From: Adiantum capillus-veneris
Taxonomy: Eukaryota; Streptophyta; Polypodiopsida; Polypodiales; Pteridaceae
Assembly (NCBI GenBank): GCA_014529385.2
Contig: CM043942.1
Coordinates: 20,816,991-20,880,990, forward strand
DNA: 64,000 bases
Direction of reading: 5' to 3'
Shown: in pieces, positions 54,401 to 64,000 of the stretch
How positions within the stretch are numbered: the first letter of the stretch is position 1
How the letters are laid out: every line of letters starts with the position of its first letter
The notes under the pieces: generated by a model
What the model was told of the DNA's origin: nothing
The model's input: only the letters and a program-made list of their open reading frames with translations
Databases searched by the model: none
Made by a program: the position numbers and the translations under genes

Positions 54401-56146
54401 AGAGCTATGGGGTATGGTTACAGCCTTGAAAAGTGGGAAAGAGTACCTAATTGGTGCATGTGTGGTTGTAGAAACAAATTTTCTACCACTTCTTGGGATG
54501 ATTACAAGGTGCTCAACGCCAGACATTGCTATGTTGCGGTGGATTGCCTACATTAAGTCCTTAAATCCCGAGTTCAAGCACATTGCAAGTAAAGACAATA
54601 CAGTGGCAGATATGCTATCAAGGGCAAGGTATGAAGATGAGTCACAAATGATTGATGAGGGAGATGATGTGGTCACAAAGTTCTATTCTATCTCTCATGT
54701 CAGAGGTAACTATGTCTACATGACTAATACACTTGAATTGTTCTTGAAAGATCTTTATGAAGGTGATTGGCTTCTTATTGGAAGCTATTTGAGTACTCTA
54801 GCAAAACAGGATGATTGGTCTGAACAAGAATTCAGGAGGATACGTAGGAAAGCATAGGGGTACTTTTTGAGGGATGGTTACTTGTGGAAGCATCCTAAAC
54901 AAAAGGGTGCTACACCACAACGGGTTATATGTAAAAAAGAGACTCAAGTAAAGCTCATGCAAGAGTTTCATGAGAGTCTATGGGCTGGACTTAGGGGTGT
55001 GTGGGCAACCTTCTCCAAGTTGAAAGAAAAATACTGGTGGAAGGGTATGTATAAAGATGTATCTCAATTTGTAGAGTCATGTGTAACTTGTCAAATGTAT
55101 TCAAATGTCAGACATCATGATGGATTTCACCCTACATATCCACTAGTCATACACTATAAATGGGTTGTGGATCTAGTCACAATGCCTTTAGGACTCTGGC
55201 AGATGAGATACTTGGTTCTTGCACGAGAGGACCTAACTAATCAGGTTGAAGGAAGAGCATTAAGAGCTAAAACCACAGAAGCTGTGTGCAAATTCCTTCT
55301 TGATGAGGTGATTTGTCGTTATGGTTGTGTGGGAAAGATCATTGCAGATAGAGGTGAGCTGGATGCTGAGGAAGCAAGGAAGTTCTTTACCAGATTAGGA
55401 ATCAAGCTTTCTCTTACCACAGCTTACAACCCTGAAGGCAATGGAAAGAGTGAAAGAGGGCATCCTCCTATCATCATAGATTTGGCCAAGGCTTGTGAAG
55501 GAAGAGTTGGTGAGTGGCCAAAACTGTTACCATATGCTTTATGGGCTGATCGTACAACACATAGCTCAGTAACTGGCTACATACTTGCGGAGCTAATGTA
55601 TGGTCAAAATCTAGTGATGCCGATTGAAGATACAATTCCCACATGGAATGTACTACCTTGGCAAGAGGTTCTTAGTAGGGAAGATCTCCTTGCACTGCGT
55701 ATAAGGCAACTAGAGAGAAGACCTAGAGACATTGAAGCTGCAAAAGAACAATTCAAAAATGCAAGGTTGAAAAACATGGACTACTTTGATAAGCAACATC
55801 GACTCAGGAGCAAAGCAATTGACAAAGGTGACTGGGTTTTAGTGTATGATAGTAGCCTTGATAACCAACACACAGTCATGCGTAAGTTCTCAAAAAGATG
55901 GTTTGGACCGTATGTTGTAAAGCATGTGCATGAAAATGCTACTTACAGCTTGTCTGAACTAGATGGTACAGAAGTAAAGATTCCCATTGCAGGAAAAAGG
56001 ATCAAAATGTTTCAGAGAAGAGGAGACAATGATCTAGAAGATGTTGATGAGGAAGAAGAGCAAAACACAGGTGAAGATCAAAGTGAACATGAATCTGTGG
56101 AATCATCCAGTGAAGAAGAAAGCAAGGAAGATGTACAAGAGGGCTG
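54366..56146 (+). pseudogene. pol: Element I RNase H end and integrase
   Basis: Frame zero from 54366: YLIGACVVVETNFLPLLGM, MLRWIAYIKSLNPEFKHIAS, DMLSRARYEDE. TAG at 54855-54857, then integrase: zinc module with HESLWAGLRG (second His lost) and CVTC, first Asp in KWVVDLVTMPLG, second in IIADRGELDAEEARKF, Glu in NGKSERGHPPI. Then LLPYALWADRTTHSS, a C-terminal domain (DKGDWVLVYDSSLD, KRWFGPYVVKHVHENATYS) and an acidic C-terminus (DVDEEEEQNTGEDQSE). No chromodomain. Confidence 0.85.
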
Positions 56147-56190
56147 ATCTTACAAAGAGACAATATGGCACATACCGGAGGATGTGTAGG

Positions 56191-56205
56191 TTTAGAGGGG
56201 GTGGA
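56191..56205 (+). promoter_or_regulatory. Polypurine tract of element I
   Basis: TTTAGAGGGGGTGGA ends at the 3' LTR start (TGTCGTGCTG). Confidence 0.8.
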
Positions 56206-58357
56206 TGTCGTGCTGTGGCATGTGTATAGTGGGAACAGACATTAAACGATTTATCTTGTGACTTTTTGATGCATAAGTATACTTCATATAATACTCATAT
56301 GCATAAATAAAATCTTTCTACCATACCTTAGTATTAATGTACATTAGTGTTAGAAAGTACTGCAAGCAAGTATCAATGATTGTGTCTCTTTTTGTCAGGG
56401 GAAACTCATTTGTATATTTCTTCTAATATCTAAGCTATACCCTACCATATATACATTATTTTCTTCTTTTCACATTTATCTAATGATATAACCCTTCAAT
56501 AATGCATACCTTCTTGGATACATACAAGAGGGAAGGGCCTACTAGAAGACTTTATGAAAAGGAAGATCCAAAGCTTCTTGGACCATCCCAATTTGAAAAT
56601 TCCAACCTAAGGGCATGGAGAAAATGCCAAAACCAAGTCAAGCTCTTTTAGTAGGCCAATTTTTCCTTTTGAAGCATGTCAATCCGAGTTACAGGTCAAA
56701 AGTTACAGAGAAACCAGTGAAAAACCCTCTCACAACTACACTGCAAGAAGAGATGGTAAACAAGTGAATCAAGTGAAAAGAGATAATCTTGGTGTTTTTC
56801 CATAAAATAAGATATTTGGAGGATAAAATACATAAGCATGTGAATGTGACACCTCAAAGATGCCTTGAAGGACAAAACACACAAGTTGGGACCCCCTGCT
56901 GGAGCCACACAGAAGATGCCTAGGTGGGGCCCATATACATCATGCACCCACATGGAGCCTCAATGAACAAAAATGCTAAATTTCATGATGTTTTGAGTCC
57001 TAATATATCCCATTTAAAGAAATATCCAAAGAACATTTAATTTGGGCTAACTCTTTGGCCTAATCAAGTGATTATGTAAAACATGGCTCCCTCACCTATA
57101 AAAAGGGCAACCTTCTCTTCATTGGGGTAGGTTATGAGTACGTGAGAATAGCTCAATTCCATAGTAACACACTCATCTTAGTGCCACACTTTCTCTTGAA
57201 GAAAGGCTGAAGTCTTGCCTCATCTTCTCTCTCCATTAAGGTGGTGGTGATTACTCTCATGTAAGATATATGTTGCTAGTTTTACATTCATTTGCATATC
57301 TAGTCCAATACTTGTCTCTAACTCTATCTCTATCTCTCATTGTCAATCTTTAATACCACCACCACACTTAGATCTATCTCTAATTCTATCTTACTTCCCC
57401 TTTGATCTCTCTTGCTGTGTCCTAATTGTTTCATTGGAAGGTATTCAAGCAGCAACCTTGTCAATGTAATGAGTACAACCTTCTTGCGGGAATCAATTAT
57501 GAGCACAAGGTTAGTAACCATGTCTTCATCCTCCACAAGCATCTCTCTCTCTTAAGGTTCTCATTCTCTTCTAGAAACTCTAGAATCTCCTTGCTACAGG
57601 TACTTCTCTCCCCGCAATATCCTTATTGCCTAAGGGCAGCAATAGGGCTTGGGAGAGAAACTCTCTTCTTCTTCTCCTTTCACTTCTTTCACACCTTTAT
57701 CTTTGAACATACTAGGTATATCATTGATGAATAACCATAATCCACATAGAGGTAATTTCTTTCAATTCCATTCGGTGCAATCTATTAGGGTCAACATTTG
57801 GATTAGTCGAAAGATTCACTTTCAACAACACATAGTGTTTCTATTTGGTCTTGAAAGGCTCAATGAAATACTTCTCTCACCAGATCCCATCATACTACCT
57901 ATTATTGACTATGACTTCTCTTTTGATGTGAATGTGGTTATTTTTTTATGAATCAAGAGTATTTGTACTCACAACTAGTCCCAATCGCTAGACAAAACAT
58001 ATACATTATAGTAAGCACAAAGCTACAGTTCCAAAGAGCAATCCGCAGCTTATTTGGACAACAAATATTAAATATCATTAACTCATCCATTAACCCTTTT
58101 ATCCTACCCATGATACGATATGATCGTAATCTCGATGTTTTCATTTTTGTTTTGTTCTGACTATCTTTCACGAGTTCTCTCCATCACGTGTGTGTTTGTA
58201 AGGAAAATTGAGCGGCTTCTTTGGCTACCTTTCTTTTTTAGCTCTAGAAGATATGTTATCTACATCTTATCTCTTTCTCATAACCCTTGAGCTTCCTCAC
58301 AAACTCTCACAGCAAGAGGCCCGATGCCTTCCTGGCAAGACCGCCTACTTTTTGATA
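56206..58357 (+). repeat. 3' LTR of element I
   Basis: 2152 bp, ending CTTTTTGATA where the left copy has CTTTTTGACA. Differences from the left LTR are denser in the first 300 bases (about 5 percent) than later. Confidence 0.9.
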
Positions 58358-58361
58358 GCGG

Positions 58362-59140
58362 TTAACCGACCAATCCAAGGAGAAGGAGGGAGCACCTCTA
58401 AGAACCCTCCTTGGACAATGAGGTTTATAACCATTTACTTAGAAGGACCAAATCCCATGGGACTCTAGTATATGCTGATGAAAGGGGACAAAAAAGCATA
58501 TATATTGAGGGCAAACCAGCAGAAAGAGTGGATGCCCTTCTAGCTTACAATGATGGGGATAGATTCCGTGATGAGGAGGGAACACATTACCTTATTGTTA
58601 AGGATCTAGAGAACGACAACAAGTATGGGGATAATGTGGTAAAGGGGAAGATGGTTTCTGAAATCACCAAAATACCTCCCCTAATAGACCTTCCTAATGC
58701 CACCCTAGTGTTTGAAAATAAGGTGACTAAAGTTGCGACTAACACCATTTGACTTTGAGCTAGGCACAAAAAATACTCTGTACATGTTCTCATATTAATC
58801 AAGTGAAGGGAGTCTCATACTATATGTTGACAAATATGGACAAGAGTATATGCTGATAGAAAAAACAGAGGTAGAAAAATTGATAGCCACTAGAGTAATT
58901 CCAACAGACCTCGCTACCACTCAAGGACTAAACCCTACCCCTAGTAAATCTACCAATCCCTTTGAGGAAATAGAGGATGCAACCAGAATCCCATCTAGGC
59001 AAGCTGGAACAGTAGAAACACCACTCTTTCCTTCGTATCTCAACACAAATCCTAAAACGTTGGTGAGTGGGAATAGGGAACACACCCAACACACAAAATA
59101 TCTACCTCTCTATAGCCCAGGGATTCCACAACACCCCTAA
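58362..59140 (+). pseudogene. Element H first protein, distal part
   Basis: Continues the frame of 47857-48050 after element I. After two stops (TAA at 58363 and one near 58401) it reads VYNHLLRRTKSHGTLVYADE, KSIYIEGKPAERVDALLAYN and EGTHYLIVKDLENDNKYGDN, up to 58752. A one-base shift and a TAA lead to LYVDKYGQEYMLIEKTEVEK and on to 59140. The two segments YADERGQKSIYIEGKPAERV and YVDKYGQEYMLIEKTEVEKL look like diverged repeats of each other. I do not recognise the family. Confidence 0.5.
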
Positions 59141-59417
59141 CCTCTCAAATAATACCTTCAAATTGGCTAATTTACACTAACAACTCCACTTTAGCACACA
59201 TAACAACTATCTCACACCTTGCAAAAAACACCTTGCAGCACAAATGCACTCACACTTCTCAAATCACCCTTTTTGACTCACAAAACACCCCTATTCTACC
59301 CTCTTGGTAGCACCCTTCACGCTACAGGAAAACCCTCTGCAAGCACCGACCAATACACAAAGAGCGAGAGAAAAGGAGGGGAATGGGGAGAAGCAACACA
59401 AGAGATAGGGGCCAATA
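59141..59417 (+). other. Element H remainder, no gene seen
   Basis: A/C-rich sequence with CACACC and CAACAC words and a purine-rich end (GAGAGAAAAGGAGGGGAATGGGG at about 59364). Ends at the inferred edge of J. Confidence 0.45.
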
Positions 59418-59640
59418 TGTGGTATTATTGCATATGGGAATAGTACAATCAAGTATGCAACTTCAATGGCAAGATTAACACTACTGGAATTGGAGTTGAT
59501 ATCTTGAGACAGCTAATTTCAGTGTTGAAAGATTTCAGCTACTAGTATGGGAAGATTTCAGAGAGCAGACTAAACAGGAATCAGAGACTAAATTGGAATG
59601 TGGATACTGAAATAGCAATCAGACTTAGGTACTGGAATTA

Positions 59641-59668
59641 AGGTTCAGATTCAGATTCAGATTCAGAA
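59641..59668. repeat. Short (TTCAGA)n repeat
   Basis: GGTTCAGATTCAGATTCAGATTCAG: four to five TTCAGA units, within the inferred R/U5 part of the LTR of J. Confidence 0.8.
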
Positions 59669-59858
59669 GACTCGACGAGAAGTAAGTATAACTAAAATAT
59701 ATGCCATGATTGGGGTTACAGATCAAGATTACAGTGAATATGATTACAGAGAGAAAGTACAACCAACAATACTGCCAATGATTCTCAAGTAAAATTATAG
59801 CCAAAGCGCTAACCCAAGTGATAACAATTGCCAACCCGATTACAATGTAATGGGCCCT

Positions 59859-59866
59859 ATTTATAC
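59859..59866 (-). promoter_or_regulatory. Minus-strand TATA box (TATAAATA)
   Basis: GTGTATAAATAGGGCCC on the minus strand is a strong plant-type TATA context. It lies about 13 bases downstream, in transcription direction, of the palindrome cluster and would drive transcription of J. Confidence 0.55.
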
Positions 59867-59878
59867 ACTTCAGGTTTA

Positions 59879-59996
59879 CTATAGTAATTACCATAGTAAT
59901 TACTATGGTAATTACTATGGTAATTACTACGTAGTTCGCTGCCCATAGTAATTACTACGTAGTAATTACTACCGTAGTAATTACTACGTAGTTCGC
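59879..59996. repeat. Cluster of TAGTAATTACTA palindromes
   Basis: Overlapping inverted and direct repeats of TAGTAATTAC, with variants ATAGTAATTACTAT, GTAGTAATTACTAC and TACGTA centres. The end block ACGTAGTTCGCTGCCCAT occurs twice (59929 and 59981). The whole 118 bp could fold into several hairpins or bind a dimeric factor repeatedly. It lies immediately upstream of the TATA box of J. Confidence 0.85.
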
Positions 59997-60317
59997 TGCC
60001 CATCTTCTAAGAAGACGTTCCCACCTAGTGACTTTCCAGCCGTCCACATCCTTCCCTTCTTTCTTGAATTTTGGCAAGATTCCAAAATTTTTGAAAAATT
60101 CCCCTGTCTGAATCTGATGTGAGACTGAAAAATCCATCGTTTGGTTCTGATGTTGGGATGCCAGCTTAACCACTGATAGTATGGCCATTCAAAGATTACA
60201 AGTAGGAGTTCAAGAAGGACCAGGGATTGTGAGAGGCATCGGAAAAGGCCAAGGTGGAGTTGTCATCTCTCCCTGCCTGCTGAGAAGAAAAGTCGCCACT
60301 AAATCCTGAGATGGAAC

Positions 60318-61775
60318 TACCCAGTATCCTTCCATTGGACCGTCTTCCGTTTGCCTTTGCCTTTTGACCGAGATGGTGCCTGAGAAGTCCCAGTACCAGC
60401 ATTCTCCTTCTGAATCAGTCGGTAAATTGCCTCCTACTCAAGCTAATCCCGCCGGTCGGTGGTCATTTCTGCTTCATGAGGCGTGAGAGAATGATAAGTT
60501 TTGGTGTCAGGATTATAGAGTGTATGCCTGCCCTTACTGAGTCTGGTTTTGGCCAGCTTATGACAATGCAAAGCAGTATGGATCCATCCTTCTAGAAGAG
60601 GCTAATTAGTTTTGACTCGTGCTTCAAAAAGAATCTCAGCCATCTCCTTGTACTGTGGTGCGAGACCCGACTTTGCTGCAATGTCTTTTTCAGGCAATTT
60701 GGAAGATTCAACCGTAAGTTGTAGCAAATTATTAGTAATCTTGGTCAGTCCTCGAACTTGAATCTTCCACTGGCCCATGCACAGCTGGATCCTTTGTATC
60801 TCCTCTTTTAGTGCCTGAATGTCATTGATTTGGAGAGCATCATTGAACAACGTCTGCCAAGTCTGCCATTCCATAGCTGACTGCTCATACCAATCCTCAA
60901 GCTCATCAGTAATTTTGAAGTATGTGAGACGATCAACTGGTTCTTGATGTTGAGGATACAGCACTGGAAAGAATCTTGGAAGCTTGGTTTCTCTTGCTGA
61001 AACAGCATACAAGAGAACTGGAGAATCAGACACAAATTCTAAGAAATTGAGAACAGCCTGGTTCTCCTGCTGCATCATCTTTCTGGTGATTCTCACTAGC
61101 TGGAACAGTGTTCGGAGAGCAGTTTCCTGTGCTCCGACTGACGTTATTGTCTGAGGTCCTCTACTAGTGGTTGTCTGGTCCTCAAGAATGGATTTGACTC
61201 TCTGATCCAAAACACCTCTGGCAGTTTGCATTTGCACCAAAACTTCCTTGAGTTGTACCCTAACATCTTTCATACAGTGGTAAACTGGTTTGTTACCCAG
61301 AAGAAGCTCCAGTTCTAGGGCTAGGTAGCGACAATCTGCAGTAGACTGCCTTTGCCAGTGTGGGTTTACCACTCTCTCATTAGCATTGAGTATCCATTTA
61401 GGAACTCGTTCCAGCAGCTAGACTGTACTGCGCAGGTAGTCGGCAAGATTCTTTATCATGGAAAGATGCTGATTTCCAATGTTCTACCATTTCCATGGTC
61501 CCCACATATAGCCTTTGAAATCTTTTCAAGTTAGTCAAGAGATCATCATTCTCTAGATACTTTCTGGTGATGGAGGCCTGTTGATGTCTCAATTGCCTAT
61601 TCAGAGTAATGAGCTGCAGTGAATGCTGATGATTAGCAAATTGGTCCCTCATCCTATAATTTCATTTTCCCTTTAGTATCTCTGTTGAGATGGGACTCAT
61701 CACTTGGCTGATTCCCAGTGGGACTGGGCTGCTGCTCTTCAGTCTGCTGGTCACCCGACTGGTGCTCTTGGTCAT
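60318..61775 (-). pseudogene. Unrecognised coding region inside the LTR of element J
   Basis: On the minus strand a frame starts at ATG 61775-61773 (MTKSTSRVTSRLKSSSPVPL). It passes one TGA near 61664 and continues MRDQFANHQHSLQLITLNRQ and LENDDLLTNLKRFQRLYVGT. It shifts by one base near 61410 and is then open from 61372 to 60602 (LVRITRKMMQQENQAVLNFL, DELEDWYEQSAMEWQTWQTL, EIQRIQLCMGQWKIQVRGL). After a TAA it continues to about 60318 through TAGs, with GRHTLYNPDTKTYHSLTPHE and a basic SRSKGKGKRKTVQW. It is mostly alpha-helical, coiled-coil-like, with a basic C-terminus and no CCHC knuckle. Most stops could be Gln or Arg codons after C to T. It could be a gag-like protein, an LTR-encoded accessory protein or a captured host gene. 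Confidence 0.5.
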
Positions 61776-61849
61776 GTCCTTTGTGCTCGCCCTCATTCTA
61801 ATCTGGCTGGTCTAGTTGTTACTGGCCTCCTTCATTTGGCCATGTCCCC

Positions 61850-61893
61850 CCAGTACCAGGTCCTGGAGCCCCCAGTACCAGGTCCTGGAGGTG
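61850..61893. repeat. Direct duplication of a 22-bp unit
   Basis: CCCCCAGTACCAGGTCCTGGAG occurs twice in tandem, and contains the inverted pair CCAGG/CCTGG. It falls in the U3 side of the LTR of J. Confidence 0.85.
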
Positions 61894-62051
61894 GAGATGG
61901 TGGTGGGGCTGTAAGATCCCAAGAGCTGTCAGGTCCTGGTCCATCCGCCCAACCTCCCTTTAATAGGCTCCTAGCCACTTTAGGACCCCTTCCCACTGGC
62001 AGCCGGCCCTTGGCCGAGTCCATGACCCCTTGGTTGGCCCTTGGCCTGACA

Positions 62052-62066
62052 TTACTCCCCCCTTGG
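62052..62066 (-). promoter_or_regulatory. Polypurine tract of element J
   Basis: On the minus strand CCAAGGGGGGAGTAA directly precedes the LTR start TGTCAGGCC, and follows the end of pol. This position and composition are typical of chromoviruses. Confidence 0.75.
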
Positions 62067-64000
62067 AGAAGCGTTTTTGTCCTCGAAAACAAAAGCGGGG
62101 AATTTATTCTTAAGAACACTAATGTTTTCCCAAGTGGCACCCTCTTCCGGGTGATCTTTCCACTTGACTAAAGTTTCGGAGTTCATGAAAATCTAAAATG
62201 TGTTCAGGTTTATGCGGTTGAATGGGAGGTTCAGTGAAATCAACCAATATCCGCTGGCCGATAACGTTGTCGTCCCCATGCAAGCGTTTACGTAAACGAC
62301 TTACATGAAATACCGGATGGACACGAGAGTGCGCAGGTAACTCAAGTTTGTAGGCCCTATCTCCAACTTGCTTGAGTATCTTGAATGGCCCACAATAACG
62401 TGGAGATAATTTGGGTGTAGGCCCAATCTTCAGACTTTCTGAATGCTCTCGCACACGCAAAAATACCTCTTTCCCTTCCGTGAAGGTAACGTGCCGACGT
62501 TTCTCATCAGCATACTTCTTATACCAATCCTGTGCTTGTCGAAAATTTTGACGAGCAAGTCTCAGCATTTCCATATGATCTTGGAGAAACTCCTTGACCT
62601 GTTGGAGCTTCTCAGTTGCCAAACCCACCGTCACTGGTGATCTAGGTTGAAAACCATACATAAGCATGAATGGACTAAAACCAGTTGTAACATGCTTAGC
62701 ACTATTATATGCAAACTCAAGAATAGGAAGATAATCTTCCCAATCTGATTGCTTCTTGCTAGCGTATGCTCGTAGAATATCCTCTAGCACTTGGTTGACT
62801 CGTTCAGTCTGACCATCTGTTTCAGGGTGATCAGCCATGGAGATATTTTCCCATTTACCATTGGGAATCTCTAAAGGATGTAAGAGTCCTCCTGCTTTCA
62901 GGCGCTCTGCTTTATTAACTTGACATTTTTGGCAATGCAAGACATAGTCTTGAACATACCCATGCAAACCTGGCCAGAAAAATTGTCGTCTTACGAGTGC
63001 ATAAGTTTTCTTAAGTCCCGGGTGCTCTGCACTTGGACTATCATGACATTCATAAAGAATTTGGCGCCGAATGTCCACGTCCGTCGATACACACACTCTC
63101 CCCTTGTGGAGTAGGTACCCATTATCTATGGAAAAATTCTTCCATCTCTGCAGTTCATCACTAGAAAGAGGAGAACTGGGTGTGGAGGAAACAAAACTAC
63201 TACCAGCATTGGAGTGAGAAGGATCCCTCTTTCGAACATAGCTCCACACCTTGGAGTATCCAGTGTCATGCTCGCACTTACCTTTGAGAGATTCCAAAAA
63301 CTCACTCCGCAATTCCGTGAAAAGGAGAGAGTTGATCTTTGGCATTTGGCTGAGAGCATCAACCACTACATTGTACCGCCCCTTGCAATATCGTAGCTTG
63401 GCATCATACTCCTGAAGAATCTCAGCCCACCTGGCCTTTCGACCCTTCAAATCACTCTGTGGTGTGAACCACTTGATGCTTTCATGGTCAAACACAATCT
63501 CAAACTGTGCACCATACAAATAATGTCGCCATGTCTTTAAAGCAGACACTATTGCATAGAGCTCTCGTTCATAAGCAGAGTAATTTTGTTGTGTTGAATC
63601 AATCTTTTTGCTTTCAAATGCAATTGGCCTTCCCTCCTGCAGAAGGACAGCTCCAATCGCACGGTTACTAGCATCCGTTTCCAAAACGAATGGCTTTAAG
63701 GGATCCACAATAGCCAAAACAGGACCTGTGGCTAATGTGTCCTTAAGTTTGTCAAAACTTTGTTGTTGTTCTAATCCCCACTGAAAGGTTTTTCCCTTGT
63801 CTTTTAGCTGATCTGTCATGGGAACTGCAATATGAGCATAGTTTTTAACGAATCTACGATAAAAACCTGCAAAACCCAAAAAAATCTTGAGCTCTTCCAA
63901 ATTTTTGGGAGAGGGCCACCTCCGAATGGCATCCACCTTGGATTGATCCATGTGTAACCCTGCAGCCGAAATAACATGCCCCAAGTAGTGAATTTTCTCC
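62067..64000 (-). pseudogene. pol: Element J pol: RT end, RNase H, deleted integrase, chromodomain
   Basis: Runs in from the window edge with HYLGHVISAAGLHMDQSKVD, then FLGFAGFYRRFVKNYAHIA. RNase H has VLETDASNRAIGAVLLQEG, YERELYAIVSALKTWRHYLY and DHESIKWF. The integrase zinc module is complete (HDSPSAEHPGLKK ... CQKC). After GKWENISM the frame jumps to ADHPETDGQTERVNQVLED near 62836, so about 100 residues carrying the two catalytic Asp are missing while the frame stays open. The C-terminus has KLSPRYCGPFKILKQVGDRA and HPVFHVSRLRKRL. The chromodomain starts PEHILDFHELR, shifts frame near 62180 and continues TLVKWKDHPEEGATWENI to a stop at about 62067. It cannot integrate by itself. Confidence 0.88.

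Larger units (their letters stand above)
48051..58357 (+). mobile_element. Element I: Ty3/Gypsy element with 2.15-kb LTRs, fungal-like proteins
   Basis: LTRs 48051-50200 and 56206-58357 differ by a few percent. Inside are gag with one knuckle, a DHG-type protease, RT, RNase H and integrase, with a polypurine tract at 56191-56205. No chromodomain was seen. The protein set (protease LIDHGSEINIMSKSLYNW; RT block VAPMVIFTIPHVPWNLQPIP and LIQDMQPVNKVTIRN) is unlike the other elements here. From memory it resembles a group common in fungal genomes. Frameshifts near 52620-52800 and 54385 and several stops make this copy inactive. Confidence 0.88.
59418..62051 (-). repeat. Putative 3' LTR of element J, 2.6 kb with an internal coding region
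   Basis: On the minus strand it begins TGTCAGGCCAAGGG directly after the purine tract AAGGGGGGAGTAA and ends AATACCACA, so it has TG...CA ends. TATAAATA sits about 2190 bases in (59859-59866). A coding-like region of roughly 480 codons lies between. The far end is inferred from one copy; a different element or gene abutting a shorter LTR is the alternative. Confidence 0.5.
59418..64000 (-). mobile_element. Element J: chromovirus-type Ty3/Gypsy element, right part outside window
   Basis: On the minus strand J shows RT end, RNase H, integrase with an internal deletion, a frame-shifted chromodomain, a polypurine tract and a 3' LTR. The 5' half lies beyond 64000. The chromodomain identifies it as a chromovirus. 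The putative flanking target bases on the left are CAATA (59413-59417); the other copy cannot be checked here. Confidence 0.8.

Noticed and set aside
61704-62171. 155-codon plus-strand frame rich in Pro and Gly
   Set aside because: It lies opposite the end of pol, the purine tract and the U3 of J; composition comes from the CCAGGTCCTGG duplication.

Overview
The window looks like repeat-rich nuclear DNA from a vascular plant with a large genome. I see almost nothing but LTR retrotransposons of the Ty3/Gypsy type, inserted into one another. The organism cannot be fixed from sequence alone. A gymnosperm or fern is my preferred guess, because of the density of nesting and the mix of Tat-like elements with archaeal-type RNase H, a chromovirus, and other non-chromodomain lineages. 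No rRNA, tRNA, CRISPR array or intact host gene was recognised. I label the elements A to J.

Layout. 1-3858: no gene, some short tandem repeats. 3859-5737 (minus): a decayed gene or retrocopy that I do not recognise. 5983-17254: element A (5' LTR, gag, three zinc knuckles, protease, RT), one long frame broken only by stop codons. Element B (9568-16883) sits inside its RT, with LTRs differing at three bases and a perfect 5-bp target duplication. 17255-19105: the 3' end and 3' LTR of a second B-family copy (B2). 19112-26523 (minus): element D, a B relative, decayed, with two retropepsin-like regions and two integrase zinc-binding modules. 26524-30173: Tat-like element G (gag, protease, start of RT). 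At 30174 its RT is cut by the 5' LTR of element H, which runs, interrupted, to about 59417. H has been entered by B3 (32106-38455, B family), by E (39083-47177, Tat-like, minus, itself carrying the inverted-repeat DNA element F at 42902-44222), by I (48051-58357, an unusual gypsy with 2.15-kb LTRs) and by J (59418 to the window end, minus, a chromovirus). Removing B, F or I rejoins a coding frame, which supports the boundaries.

How the parts relate. B, B2, B3 and D are one family or close relatives. B has RT, RNase H and integrase, followed by an extra retropepsin-like domain and a tail of W-V/I-P-K motifs, but no gag and no protease before RT. B3 keeps an upstream protease region and the same tail but no RT, RNase H or integrase. 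D has the upstream protease region, a second protease, RT, RNase H and integrase. B inserted recently although it cannot make its own Gag, so it was probably mobilised in trans.

Most interesting points: the retropepsin-like domain after the integrase in B; the doubled integrase zinc-binding module in D; a coding region inside the inferred LTR of J, next to a palindrome cluster and a TATA box; an array of 20-22-bp palindromes in the leader of H; element F with a TTAA target; and element I, which reminds me of fungal gypsy elements.
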